Below are positions 9,406 through 17,798 of a DNA stretch of 38,102 nt, piece after piece; position 1 is the stretch's first letter, and each line of letters starts with the position of its first letter. Source of the DNA: Methanobrevibacter sp. (GTDB taxonomy: Archaea > Methanobacteriota > Methanobacteria > Methanobacteriales > Methanobacteriaceae). Made by a program: the position numbers and the translations under genes. The stretch spans positions 1 through 38,102 of the forward strand of contig NZ_JAFRKB010000036.1 in NCBI RefSeq assembly GCF_017431965.1, given 5' to 3'. The notes beneath the pieces are model-generated. The model saw only the letters and a program-made list of their open reading frames with translations. It did no database searches and was not told the DNA's origin.

Positions 9406-9908
9406 TTATTCACCTTAATTCTTTTTTTAAATATTTTGGATCCACAAATTTCACAGTCATCGAAAGGATAATCTTCACCATATTCTTTCTTACATCCTTC
9501 ACAAACCTTTTTCCAATTGTAAACTTCTTTTATTCCCTCGGTAATGATTCCTGAATAGGGTATCTTGATTATTTTCAGCGTATTTTGGATGGTATAATCA
9601 TCACTGATAACTTTTACGTTTTTGCCCTGTTTAGAAAACATGTAAGCTAGTGAAATTAATTTTTTATCCGGAAGGGATAATCTCAAAACATCTCCAGATT
9701 GTGAAATAATATCTTCAACCGCATCAATGCTTTCAGAAGTAACATCCTGAACAACTAACCTACTTTCTTCAATTGCCGTGTCAAACTTTAAACGTGACTC
9801 AAAATCCTTAATTTCAGCCGTTACTTCCGGAACTGTGAAATTATTTTCTGTTTCCAACTGAAATCCATTGATAAAAGCTGATGCATCCAATACATAAAAA
9901 ATTTCCAT
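9402..9908 (-). CDS. nob1: endoribonuclease Nob1 (PIN domain plus zinc ribbon)
   Basis: 168 residues. Nob1 cuts the 3' end of precursor 16S rRNA. The PIN domain covers about 1-125 with acidic residues D8 (VLDASAFINGF), E28, D81 and D103/D104 placed as in the family. The zinc ribbon follows with C136, C139, C152 and C155. Length is normal for archaeal Nob1. No ribosome site is visible and AT-rich TATA-like sequence lies 15-35 bp upstream, so a very short or absent leader is likely. First gene of a three-gene run that ends in mmp2, and divergent from the regulator operon at 10134. Confidence 0.9.
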   Translation of the reverse strand: MEIFYVLDASAFINGFQLETENNFTVPEVTAEIKDFESRLKFDTAIEESRLVVQDVTSESIDAVEDIISQSGDVLRLSLPDKKLISLAYMFSKQGKNVKVISDDYTIQNTLKIIKIPYSGIITEGIKEVYNWKKVCEGCKKEYGEDYPFDDCEICGSKIFKKRIKVNK

Positions 9909-10071
9909 GAATATATTTTTATTTTATAAACTAATAAAAGTTAGTAATTTTTTGGAATATAAATTATGATAATTTTAAGTTAAATTGGAAAGAAATTGGT
10001 ATTAAATTTGGGGAAATTTGGAAGAAACTTTGAAAAATGTATATAACATTTAAATATTAAATCAATAATTG

Positions 10072-10109
10072 TAATATAAATTCATGAAAAAATTTATAAT
10101 ATTCATGAA
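10072..10109 (+). promoter_or_regulatory. promoter with paired TTCATGAA operators before the regulator operon
   Basis: TATA-like TAATATAAA at 10072-10080 is followed directly by the perfect 8-bp palindrome TTCATGAA at 10081-10088 and again at 10102-10109. The two copies start 21 bp apart, two DNA helix turns. A second TATA-like TTTATAATA lies between them. A strong ribosome site (AAGGAGGT, 10118-10125) precedes the ATG at 10134. The layout suits repression, probably autoregulation by the encoded winged-helix proteins, which is inference. Confidence 0.5.
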
Positions 10110-10133
10110 TTGAATAAAAGGAGGTAAAAAACG

Positions 10134-10919
10134 ATGATTAGTCATTATAATTTAAATAATGATATAAAATTTCTTGCAAAATCTGAAATTAGATTAAAAA
10201 TTTTAAGCGAATTGCAAAAGAAACCAAAATCTATAAAAGAAATTGTAACCGATACGAAAATTACCTATAGTTCCGTTTCAAGTAACCTGGCAAAGCTTGA
10301 AGAGCATGAATATATTGTAAAAGCCAAGAATAAATACCACCTAAATCCATTAAGTGAAATTTATTATAAAAATTTAATGGATTTCAAGGAGAGTATAGAC
10401 CTGATTAACAATTTTAATGAATTTTGGGCAAAACATGACATTGATCAATTAAGCATTGATTCAATTCAGAATATCAACGATTTGAAAGACTCAAAATTAA
10501 TTGAAACTACACCTCTAGACATCTATAAAACACACAATGCAATTAAAGAAAAAATTAATGAATCCAAAACTATTAAAGCAATTTTTCCATATCTTCATCC
10601 AGAATATCCTCAACTAATTGAAGATATGTTAAAAAAAGAAGGATACGTTGAACTACTTATTCCAAGAAATATGTTTCGAGAAATAATTTTTAAGATTGAT
10701 AATGAAACAAGAAAAAAAGCCGCAAAAAATAAAAAACTCAAAGTTTACTCAACAAAGCAGGATTTAAGAATATATCTGACATTATGTGATAATTCCATGA
10801 GTTTAGGGTTATTTAAAAATGATGGCAGCTTTGATCAAAATCGAATACTCCTCTCCGAAAGTGAAGAATCATTATTTTGGGCAGATGATTTATTTGAAAC
10901 AATACTCAAAAAGGTATGA
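10134..10919 (+). CDS. winged-helix regulator with FilR1-type (DUF1724) domain, A type
   Basis: 261 residues. An N-terminal winged helix spans about 10-75 (KSEIRLKILSELQKKPKSIKEI, then YSSVSSNLAKLEEHEYI as the recognition helix region). The remainder matches the FilR1 middle domain found in methanogen transcription factors, with the IFPYLHPEYP block near residues 155-164. AGGAGGT gives a strong start. The next regulator overlaps its stop by 4 bp, so these are co-translated. The ligand is unknown. It resembles the 30140-31000 protein (shared IKFL.SEIRLKIL and IFPY.HP) more than its own neighbour. Confidence 0.8.
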   Translation: MISHYNLNNDIKFLAKSEIRLKILSELQKKPKSIKEIVTDTKITYSSVSSNLAKLEEHEYIVKAKNKYHLNPLSEIYYKNLMDFKESIDLINNFNEFWAKHDIDQLSIDSIQNINDLKDSKLIETTPLDIYKTHNAIKEKINESKTIKAIFPYLHPEYPQLIEDMLKKEGYVELLIPRNMFREIIFKIDNETRKKAAKNKKLKVYSTKQDLRIYLTLCDNSMSLGLFKNDGSFDQNRILLSESEESLFWADDLFETILKKV

Positions 10920-11743
10920 TTAAAATGACAAATCCACAGACTAAAGAAGAATTAAACAACGAATTTAAAAATATTAAATATATATTAACATCAACTATGC
11001 GAAGCAAACTGTTATTGACAATGTATGATAGTCCTAAAAACTTAGAAGAACTAAGAAATGAACTTGAAAAACCATCTGCCACAATTTTACATGGCCTTAA
11101 AGAATTGGAAACTATAAATTTAATCAAAAAAGTTCACAAGCAATATCAATTAACTTCAAATGGTTTTCTGTTAGCAACAAATATGGTGAAATTAATCGAA
11201 AACTGGGCTTCAATAAACAACGACGTTTCATTTTGGAATAATCATACCCTTGAAGATATCCCCGAAGAATTTCTAAAAAATATGCATCTTTTAAAAGATG
11301 TTACCTACATCAAATCAACAACCAGTGATTTATCAAACGCATTTAACAAATATATCAAATTAATCTCAAATTCACAAGAACTAAAAATAATAATGCCAAT
11401 ATACTCTGAAAACCATTTTAGACATATGATTGAATTATTAGATAGCAATAAATTAAAATATTTAGAATTGATTGTCAGCAAAGACATATTAAACTCAATC
11501 AAATTAAATGATTCCTTTAGAAACTCATTGCTGAAAAATAAAAAAGTTAAGATAATTTGTATTAAAAAGAATTTAAAATTGTTTTTAACTTATTCTAAGG
11601 ATTTTATGTCTTTAACATTGTTTTTTAAAGACGGACATTACGATGATTCACAAATTTTAATTGGAAAATCAAAAAACGCTCGAAAATGGGGTGCAAATAT
11701 AATCAATTACTATGAGAGGGTGATAAATGAAGACTCAATATAA
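10916..11743 (+). CDS. winged-helix regulator with FilR1-type domain, B type
   Basis: 275 residues from the ATG at 10916, or 272 from the ATG at 10925, which is better spaced from AAAAAGGT. The winged helix lies near residues 22-85 (TMRSKLLLTMYDSPKNLEELRNEL). The second half has SFWNNHTLEDIPEEFL, IKSTTSDLSNAFNKYI and MPIYSENHF, the same blocks as the 29319-30104 protein. It probably pairs with the A-type partner encoded just upstream. The last codons overlap the next gene by 17 bp. No ligand can be named. Confidence 0.8.
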   Translation: MIKMTNPQTKEELNNEFKNIKYILTSTMRSKLLLTMYDSPKNLEELRNELEKPSATILHGLKELETINLIKKVHKQYQLTSNGFLLATNMVKLIENWASINNDVSFWNNHTLEDIPEEFLKNMHLLKDVTYIKSTTSDLSNAFNKYIKLISNSQELKIIMPIYSENHFRHMIELLDSNKLKYLELIVSKDILNSIKLNDSFRNSLLKNKKVKIICIKKNLKLFLTYSKDFMSLTLFFKDGHYDDSQILIGKSKNARKWGANIINYYERVINEDSI

Positions 11744-12038
11744 TATTTTCAAATACGAGAACAAAGAAATGGCAGACTTATTACTAGGTAGAAAAGGTGG
11801 AAAAACAACAATGAAAATTATCGATCAGTTACTATATCGGCCACATAGCATTACGCAATTGTCAAAAATTCTAAAATTGGATTATAAAACAATACAGTAC
11901 CATATAGAATTGATTTTGAATATTGAACTTGTTGAGCACAATAATAAAAAATATGGAACACTATACTACCCTACAAAAAAATTAATAAATAATTTAAATG
12001 AATACCAACAAATAAAAAAGTACTTAACTGAATTTTAA
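11727..12038 (+). CDS. small winged-helix (ArsR-like) DNA-binding protein
   Basis: 103 residues. A single winged-helix domain: TTMKIIDQLLYRPHSITQLSKIL, then LDYKTIQYHIELILNIELVE as the recognition helix, ending in a short lysine-rich tail. No ligand domain follows, so it may act as a dimer of bare HTH domains. AGAGGGTGAT lies 4 nt before the ATG inside the preceding gene, so translation is coupled. Third regulator of the operon and immediately before moaB (9-nt gap). Confidence 0.75.
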   Translation: MKTQYNIFKYENKEMADLLLGRKGGKTTMKIIDQLLYRPHSITQLSKILKLDYKTIQYHIELILNIELVEHNNKKYGTLYYPTKKLINNLNEYQQIKKYLTEF

Positions 12039-12047
12039 AAGGGATAA

Positions 12048-12557
12048 ATGATGAAAAGTGAAACAGCAAAAGAACATCAAAGTGAATCATCAAATGATAT
12101 CACATGTGGAATAATTACCCTTAGTGATAGCAGAAAATCAGAAAAATTAGATTTGTCCGGCCAGTATATGGCTGAAGAAATCGAAAAAAGATATACATTA
12201 AAATCAAGGAAATTAATTCCAGATGAAAAGGATGATTTAATTAATGCTATCGAAGAAATGATATCTGAAGGAAACGATGTTATCTTAACAACTGGCGGAA
12301 CTGGATTGGATACCAGAGACATTACAGTTGAAACTGTTGAGGAACTTTTTGTTAAAAAATTAGATGGATTTGGTGAACTGTTTCGAGCAAGATCATATGA
12401 TGAAATCGGGGCTGCTGCATTATTGTCCAGAGCTACTGCAGGAATATACAAAAAAACAGTTATATTTTCAATGCCAGGCTCACCAAATGCGGTTAAAACT
12501 GCATTCAGCATCATAATTGATGAACTACCCCATATCGTTCACCATGTCAAAAAATAG
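12048..12557 (+). CDS. moaB: molybdopterin biosynthesis protein MoaB (MogA/MoaB family)
   Basis: 169 residues. It adenylates molybdopterin ahead of metal insertion; in methanogens the product feeds molybdenum or tungsten enzymes such as formylmethanofuran dehydrogenase. Motifs: GIITLSDSR near 21-29, the nucleotide loop TTGGTGLDTRD at 81-91, then SMPGSPNAVKTAF. Start ATG at 12048 or 12051 after AAAAGGGAT. It ends the four-gene regulator operon, an unusual setting for moaB, and is followed by a clear terminator. It could instead be called MogA; the two are hard to separate without alignment. Confidence 0.88.
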   Translation: MMKSETAKEHQSESSNDITCGIITLSDSRKSEKLDLSGQYMAEEIEKRYTLKSRKLIPDEKDDLINAIEEMISEGNDVILTTGGTGLDTRDITVETVEELFVKKLDGFGELFRARSYDEIGAAALLSRATAGIYKKTVIFSMPGSPNAVKTAFSIIIDELPHIVHHVKK

Positions 12558-12563
12558 TAATTA

Positions 12564-12598
12564 AAATGATGAAATTTTTTTCATCATTTCTTTTTTTT
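12564..12598 (+). terminator. hairpin plus T8 after moaB
   Basis: AAATGATGAA at 12564-12573 pairs perfectly with TTCATCATTT at 12580-12589, followed by T8 at 12591-12598. It ends the plus-strand operon and overlaps the stop codon of the converging pyrE. Confidence 0.75.
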
Positions 12599-13124
12599 AA
12601 TCAAAAAACTCATTTACACAAATCAAAGGTTCTAAAATTATACCTTCTTTTTTGAATTCTTCAATTGCGCCTTCTTGTCTGTCAACGACAACAAACGCTC
12701 TTTTTACATTACCGCCATTATCCTGAATAGCTTTTATCGCTTTTAAAAGTGATCCTCCAGTAGTCGATACATCTTCAACAACAATGACATCATCCCCTTC
12801 CAAGAGTTCGCCTTCAATGAGTTTGGATGTACCATAGCCTTTCTTTTCTTTACGAATCATCAATAACGGGAGTTTTGATTCAAGAGAAACAGCAGTAGCT
12901 ATTGGAACTGCCCCCAAAGCAGGGCCTGCAACCTTATCAATTTCATCATCTTTGATTTTCTCTGTGATTAATTTTGAAATTGTGGATAATATTTCAGGTT
13001 CAGTAATGGCTTTTTTCATGTTAATATAGTAATTGCTTTTTTTGCCGGAAGATAATGTGAAGTCCCCTTCAAGGAAAACTTCATTATCTTTTAATAAATC
13101 AATCAAATATTCTTTTGAAACCAT
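12597..13124 (-). CDS. pyrE: orotate phosphoribosyltransferase
   Basis: 175 residues. Makes orotidine 5'-phosphate from orotate and PRPP in pyrimidine synthesis. Motifs: [17 protein letters not shown] near 22-38, the flexible loop RKEKKGYGT at 91-99 and the PRPP loop [11 protein letters not shown] at 115-125. All expected catalytic positions are present. It starts 9 nt after the PRC-barrel gene and is probably co-transcribed with it; no strong ribosome site is seen. It converges with moaB and shares the terminator hairpin region. Confidence 0.92.
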   Translation of the reverse strand: MVSKEYLIDLLKDNEVFLEGDFTLSSGKKSNYYINMKKAITEPEILSTISKLITEKIKDDEIDKVAGPALGAVPIATAVSLESKLPLLMIRKEKKGYGTSKLIEGELLEGDDVIVVEDVSTTGGSLLKAIKAIQDNGGNVKRAFVVVDRQEGAIEEFKKEGIILEPLICVNEFFD

Positions 13125-13133
13125 ATCAATCAG

Positions 13134-13364
13134 TTATATGTCATCTTCACCTTTAAGTAAAACCTTATCCCCAATTACTTTAACAAGTTCCATAGGAATA
13201 ACATTTTCACTAGCTTTGATTTGTTCAGAAAAGCCAGTTTTTTTAATTACCAAATCAGTGATTTCTAAAGTTTCCTTATCAAAAACAACATCAGTAATTT
13301 TACCGACAATTTGAATTTCAGCATCGAGAACTTCTTTACCAAATAATTCACTTTTAATTCTCAT
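13134..13364 (-). CDS. PRC-barrel domain protein
   Basis: 76 residues, a single PRC-barrel: MRIKSELFGKEVLDAEIQIVGKITDVVFD, then MELVKVIGDKVLL. Such small archaeal proteins bind RNA or protein partners and some act in ribosome or cell-division work; the role here is unknown. AGGTGATT lies 3-5 nt before the ATG. It precedes pyrE. A second PRC-barrel protein lies at 35004-35276, with the domain aligned the same way. Confidence 0.8.
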   Translation of the reverse strand: MRIKSELFGKEVLDAEIQIVGKITDVVFDKETLEITDLVIKKTGFSEQIKASENVIPMELVKVIGDKVLLKGEDDI

Positions 13365-13499
13365 ATAATCACCTAATAGTATATTAGATTATTCAATTTA
13401 AAATAGATTTAGTTTCTCAGAAGTGAAAATTCATCCAAAAAAACAAAATTGTATTTATTATAAACAACATAATAACAATACTGTTTTCAAGGTGAAAAT

Positions 13500-14753
13500 A
13501 TGGAAGAGGAATACTTAACAGTATCTCAAATTAATGCCTACATTAACAGAAAGCTGAAACTTGACCCAAATCTAAAAAACATTTATGTTAAAGGTGAATT
13601 ATCAAACATCAACATTTATAGAACTGGACATATGTACTTTACATTAAAAGATGAAAATTCACAAATATCAGGAGTCATGTTCCAAAGTATGAGGCGATTC
13701 CTAAACTTTGAACCTCAAGACGGCATGAAGGTAATTGTTAAAGGTAAAATTGAAGTTTATGAAACAAACGGTAAATATCAATTATATGCCGCAAGAATTA
13801 CAGAAGATGGAATCGGAGCATTATACGAAGCTTATGAAAAATTGAAAAAGAAACTGGAAAAGGAAGGCCTGTTTGAAGATGCACATAAAAAAGAAATACC
13901 AAAATATCCTAAAAAAATAGGTATTGTGACTGCAGAAACCGGAGCAGCCATAAGAGACATAATAACAACCATCAGGAAAAGATATCCGTATTGTGAGATA
14001 TTGGTCTTTTCAACACTTGTTCAAGGAAATCAAGCGGCACCCCAAATCGTAAGGCAAATAAGACATGCTCAACAATTTGACATTGATACACTTATTGTCG
14101 GACGTGGAGGCGGAAGCATAGAAGATTTATGGCCGTTTAATGAAGAAATTGTTGCAAGAGAAATTTATGAATGCGAAATTCCGGTAATTAGTGCAGTAGG
14201 TCACGAAGTTGACTTTACAATATCTGATTTTGTAGCGGATGCACGAGCCCCAACGCCAACTGGTGCCGCAATGATTGCAGTGCCAGACATTAGGGAAATT
14301 GCATTGAAATTGGATCAGCTAACAGATAGGATAAATAAAAACATTAATGATAAAATAACTCAAAATAGATTAAAATTGGACAATATTTCTCAAAAGCAAA
14401 TCTTTAAAAATCCCGAATCAATTTATGAAATAAAAGGGATGAATTTAGACAATTTATTAAATAAGCTGGAATTTAGTTCAAAAAGCATAATTCTTGAAAA
14501 TAAAAATAAATTATTTAAACTTGAGAATAAGAACATTTTGAAAAATCCTAACGAAATACTTAGAATAAAAAAAGAAATCTATTTAAAAAATCTTAACAAA
14601 TTAGAAGTCCTCAATCCTCTTGTGACTTTAAAAAGAGGATACACATTAACAAAAATCGAAGGCAAAATAGTATCTTCAGCAAAAGACGTTAAAAGTGGAG
14701 ATAAGCTAGATGTTGAATTTGATGACGGAACTATAAATACAAGGGTGATATAA
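13500..14753 (+). CDS. xseA: exodeoxyribonuclease VII large subunit
   Basis: 417 residues. Catalytic subunit of the single-strand DNA exonuclease that degrades from both ends. N-terminal OB fold near 1-100 (YVKGELSNINIYRTGHMYFTL), then the catalytic core with KIGIVTAETGAAIRDI, GRGGGSIEDL at 201-210 and SAVGHEVDFT at 231-240. A long charged helical stretch follows, then the C-terminal LKRGYTLTK block near residues 377-385. Full length with no break. AAGGTGA lies 5 nt before the ATG and a TATA-like TTTATTATAAA at about 13453. The gene is of bacterial type and not general in archaea, so transfer from bacteria is likely. Confidence 0.93.
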   Translation: MEEEYLTVSQINAYINRKLKLDPNLKNIYVKGELSNINIYRTGHMYFTLKDENSQISGVMFQSMRRFLNFEPQDGMKVIVKGKIEVYETNGKYQLYAARITEDGIGALYEAYEKLKKKLEKEGLFEDAHKKEIPKYPKKIGIVTAETGAAIRDIITTIRKRYPYCEILVFSTLVQGNQAAPQIVRQIRHAQQFDIDTLIVGRGGGSIEDLWPFNEEIVAREIYECEIPVISAVGHEVDFTISDFVADARAPTPTGAAMIAVPDIREIALKLDQLTDRINKNINDKITQNRLKLDNISQKQIFKNPESIYEIKGMNLDNLLNKLEFSSKSIILENKNKLFKLENKNILKNPNEILRIKKEIYLKNLNKLEVLNPLVTLKRGYTLTKIEGKIVSSAKDVKSGDKLDVEFDDGTINTRVI

Positions 14754-14971
14754 TGGATAATTTAAGTTTTGAAGAAAGCTTGGAAAAATTAGAAGAAATC
14801 GTGAACAAATTGGAAAACGGTGATGTGCCATTAGATGATGCAGTTGACGAATTTAAAAAAGCGATGGATTTGGTAAACATATGCAATACTAAATTAAACA
14901 ATGCAGAAGAGGCCATTGCAAAAATTGTTCAGGATAATGGTGAATTAGTGGATTTCAATCAAAACAAATAA
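14753..14971 (+). CDS. xseB: exodeoxyribonuclease VII small subunit
   Basis: 72 residues, normal length. It is a helical protein that binds along the long helix of XseA. The N-terminal block LSFEESLEKLEEIVNKLENGDVPLDDAV is the family signature. The ATG shares one base with the xseA stop (TAATG) and AAGGGTGAT sits just before it, so both subunits are made from one message. Its last 17 bp overlap the converging cbiZ. Confidence 0.93.
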   Translation: MDNLSFEESLEKLEEIVNKLENGDVPLDDAVDEFKKAMDLVNICNTKLNNAEEAIAKIVQDNGELVDFNQNK

Positions 14972-15971
14972 AATAATTCAACCAATAATTTAATAGTTTT
15001 TCTATTGGAAAACTATTACAATTTTCTTTTATAATGCTTTTTGACAATTCAAAAGCATCTTCCTTTTTAATCAAACCGCAGTCAACTTCATCAATCAAAT
15101 TTAAAACAGCACTGGTAATGGCTACATTATCTTGCTTTTTCATTTCTTTTTGCAGTGATTTTATAAATTCAAATTTATCACAATCAAGACTATCATAAAA
15201 TTCATTAATATCTATGTCATATCTATTTAACCTTACCAAAGCATTTGACTGGGATTTTGGAGATATCCAAACTTGCTTTTTAATAGCTTTCTTGACAGAT
15301 TCAATGACGCATTGCCCAATCAATTCGCCCAGCTTGGAATGTTTACCAGCATTTGTTATAACATTACTGGATTCCAAATTAGAAAATATGCATAATCCGT
15401 CAGTTCCTGTTCCTGTTGCATATCCGTTAGAGTATTGTGAAGGTATTTTCAAATCATTTAATCCGACAGTTTTTGCTTCAGTTGCACTCATAAACGCATC
15501 CAGCAATGTTTCATAACCCAGATTGGCATTAATTAAAATAATTGTATTGATTGTACCGAATTTTCCATTTTCTTCGTAAAATGCAGCAGGATCACCTGCT
15601 CTAACTGCATTGGTTCTGACACCTGCAGTCGTAATGGCAGTGACTTCGAGTTTTCTATACGATTTGGTTACAATACTCACGTGACCCATTTCAGCAAGTG
15701 TAGTGAGGCCGCTAGTAGTGGCATAATCAATATCCAATGACTTGCAATGATTAATCAGGTAATCGCATAAATCATGGTTTTCAAGATAGTCTATATTTTC
15801 CTGTGACAAATGATGGTTAAAAACACTTTTGAAATTATTGGAAAATCCTCCATTTAGTTTTGAGGTAGAAATTCCATTTCGCCTAACATTGAATTTAACA
15901 AAAATAGTATCTTTCAGGTAATATATTTCATCATCAAGCGATGTTTTAAAGATAAGTCTATTGGAATACAT
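14955..15971 (-). CDS. cbiZ: adenosylcobinamide amidohydrolase CbiZ
   Basis: 338 residues. CbiZ removes the aminopropanol from (adenosyl)cobinamide to give cobyrate, an archaeal-type route to salvage incomplete corrinoids. Signature blocks: TAGVRTNAVRAGDPA near 115-129, GTINTIILIN, ATEAKTVGLNDLKIPSQYS and ATGTGTDGLCI. There is no ribosome site before the ATG and a TTAATTAA box at about 15994-16001 sits 25 bp upstream, so a leaderless transcript is possible. The C-terminal 100 residues extend past the core domain. Corrinoids are needed here for methyltransferases; cbiD at 31096 shows the de novo route is also encoded. Confidence 0.88.
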   Translation of the reverse strand: MYSNRLIFKTSLDDEIYYLKDTIFVKFNVRRNGISTSKLNGGFSNNFKSVFNHHLSQENIDYLENHDLCDYLINHCKSLDIDYATTSGLTTLAEMGHVSIVTKSYRKLEVTAITTAGVRTNAVRAGDPAAFYEENGKFGTINTIILINANLGYETLLDAFMSATEAKTVGLNDLKIPSQYSNGYATGTGTDGLCIFSNLESSNVITNAGKHSKLGELIGQCVIESVKKAIKKQVWISPKSQSNALVRLNRYDIDINEFYDSLDCDKFEFIKSLQKEMKKQDNVAITSAVLNLIDEVDCGLIKKEDAFELSKSIIKENCNSFPIEKLLNYWLNYFICFD

Positions 15972-15980
15972 AAAAAATAA

Positions 15981-16011
15981 AAAAAAGAAAGAAATTAATT
16001 AAAATTTCTTT
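15981..16011 (-). terminator. thermosome terminator hairpin
   Basis: AAAGAAATT at 15988-15996 pairs with AATTTCTTT at 16003-16011 around a 6-nt loop; on the minus strand a T-rich run follows. It lies right after the thermosome stop and right before cbiZ, so it also covers the presumed cbiZ promoter. Confidence 0.55.
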
Positions 16012-16015
16012 AAGT

Positions 16016-17626
16016 TTACATCATTGGAGGCATTCCGCCCATTGCGGAAGGGTCCATACCCATGTCTTCTGGGCCTCTGGTTGATGCAATTACGTCATCG
16101 ATTCTTAAAATCATTTCAGCTGCTTCAGATGCAGATTGGATAGCTTGTTTTTTGACACGTTTAGGTTCAATTACACCAGCTTCTTTCATGTCTGCTACTT
16201 CACCAGTGAATACATCTAATCCCATGTAGAAAGAGTCTTCTTGTGCTGCTCTTAAATCTACTAATGAGTCGATGCTGTCTAAACCTGCATTTTCAGCTAA
16301 GGTTTTTGGTACGATTTCTAAAGCTTCTGCAAATGCGTTTACAGCTAATTGTTCTCTTCCAGAAATAGATTCTGCGTAATCTTTGAGTTTTTTAGCCATT
16401 GCAATTTCAGGAGCTCCTCCACCAGCAACAACTTTGTCATCTTCAACAGTAGCTGCTACTACACCAATTGCATCTTCAATTGCTCTTACAATTTCAGCGA
16501 CAATGTGTTTGGTACTTCCTCTTACGAATAAAGTTACGGATTTAGCACCGCTGCATTCTTCAACGAAAATCATGTCTTCGCCAGAGATTTTTCTTTCTTC
16601 TACAATACCAGCTTCACCTAAATCATCAGCAGTTAAGTCATCCAAGTTGGTGATAACATTTGCACCAGTTGCTCTGGATAATTTTTCAATGTCAGATTTT
16701 TTAACTCTTCTTACAGCTAAAACGCCTGCTTTGGATAAGTAGTGTTGTGCTAAGTCATCAATACCTTTTTGTGCGAATAATACGTTTGCACCTGCATCGA
16801 CGATTTTATCTACCATATCCCTGACCATTTTTTCTTCTTGTTCGATGAAAGCTTGCATTTGAGCAGGATCAGTAATAGTGATTTCTGCATCCATTTCTGT
16901 TTCTTTAACTTCCAATGGAGTGTTGATTAATGCGATTTTTGCATCTTTAACTAATTCAGGCATACCTAAGTGTACTCTTTCTTTGTCTACAATTACACCT
17001 TCAACTAAGCTGGATTCTTCAACAACAGCACCATCTTTTTTCTCAATTTTAATATTATCAGTGTCTACACCATCTTCATCAGCAACTGCTTCTACAGCAT
17101 CGACAATTAATTTTGCTAATGGTTCACGTGCTGCTTCAGTTCCTTTACCAGTCATAGCAGTCATAGCTACTTTCATTAAAGTTTCAGAATCAATATCATC
17201 AATTGCGATTTCATCTAAGATTTCTTGTGCTTTTTCAGCAGCTTTTCTGTAACCCATAGCTATGATAGTTGGGTGAATGTCTGAATCGAGTAAAGCTTCA
17301 GATTTTTTTAATAATTCACCAGCAATAATTACTGCAGTAGTAGTTCCGTCTCCAACTTCGTCTTCTTGGGTTTTTGCTACTTCCACAAGCATTTTTGCTG
17401 CAGGATGTTCAATATCCATTTCTTTTAAGATAGTAACTCCATCATTGGTTACTACAATATCTCCAAGTCCGTCAACTAACATTTTGTCCATTCCTTTAGG
17501 ACCTAAAGTAGTTCTTACAGTTTCAGCTAATACTTTACCAGCTAAAATGTTATTTCTTTGAGCATCTCTGCCGACAGACCTGTTAGTACCTTCAGGTAAG
17601 ATAAAAATTGGTTGTCCTTGTGCCAT
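16016..17626 (-). CDS. ths: thermosome subunit (group II chaperonin)
   Basis: 536 residues. Subunit of the two-ring ATP-driven chaperonin of archaea. ATP-site motifs: [11 protein letters not shown] at 40-50, [10 protein letters not shown] at 61-70, GDGTTT at 92-97 with D93, and a late GGGAPE. The C-terminus ends in the Gly/Met-rich GGMPPMM tail typical of thermosomes. AGGTGATT gives a good ribosome site. It has its own promoter (TATA 17738-17745) with an 18-bp palindrome upstream, and is followed by a hairpin terminator, so it is a single-gene unit. Codon use looks highly expressed. Confidence 0.96.
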   Translation of the reverse strand: MAQGQPIFILPEGTNRSVGRDAQRNNILAGKVLAETVRTTLGPKGMDKMLVDGLGDIVVTNDGVTILKEMDIEHPAAKMLVEVAKTQEDEVGDGTTTAVIIAGELLKKSEALLDSDIHPTIIAMGYRKAAEKAQEILDEIAIDDIDSETLMKVAMTAMTGKGTEAAREPLAKLIVDAVEAVADEDGVDTDNIKIEKKDGAVVEESSLVEGVIVDKERVHLGMPELVKDAKIALINTPLEVKETEMDAEITITDPAQMQAFIEQEEKMVRDMVDKIVDAGANVLFAQKGIDDLAQHYLSKAGVLAVRRVKKSDIEKLSRATGANVITNLDDLTADDLGEAGIVEERKISGEDMIFVEECSGAKSVTLFVRGSTKHIVAEIVRAIEDAIGVVAATVEDDKVVAGGGAPEIAMAKKLKDYAESISGREQLAVNAFAEALEIVPKTLAENAGLDSIDSLVDLRAAQEDSFYMGLDVFTGEVADMKEAGVIEPKRVKKQAIQSASEAAEMILRIDDVIASTRGPEDMGMDPSAMGGMPPMM

Positions 17627-17737
17627 TAATAATCACCTTTTTTAATTTTTAAATAATTAGATCAGTTTAATTATCAACATGAGAAAATAAGTTATAGTGT
17701 TGACTAAACCTTTCTACTTAATACATGAGTTTAAGGT

Positions 17738-17745
17738 TATATAAA
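17738..17745 (-). promoter_or_regulatory. TATA box of the thermosome gene
   Basis: The minus strand reads TTTATATA with an A-rich BRE-like AAAGTAT just upstream. It predicts a start near 17714 and a leader of nearly 90 nt. Confidence 0.55.
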
Positions 17746-17780
17746 TACTTTATGGTATAAAGTAAATTAAGGTAAGAAAA

Positions 17781-17798
17781 ATATTTTCCGGAAAATAT
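17781..17798. promoter_or_regulatory. 18-bp perfect palindrome upstream of the thermosome TATA box
   Basis: ATATTTTCCGGAAAATAT is its own reverse complement. It lies 36 bp upstream of the thermosome TATA box, in an otherwise non-coding stretch. Position suits an activator or heat-response site; the protein that would bind is unknown. Confidence 0.45.

Noticed and set aside
10134..12557. Possible defence or mobile island around the low-GC regulator genes
   Set aside because: No integrase, toxin, nuclease, direct-repeat ends or tRNA site nearby; composition is only mildly more AT-rich than neighbours.
16349..17561. Several long open frames on the plus strand under the thermosome gene
   Set aside because: They are antisense shadows of a highly expressed gene with biased codons, rich in Ser/Thr/Ile, with no ribosome site or family pattern.
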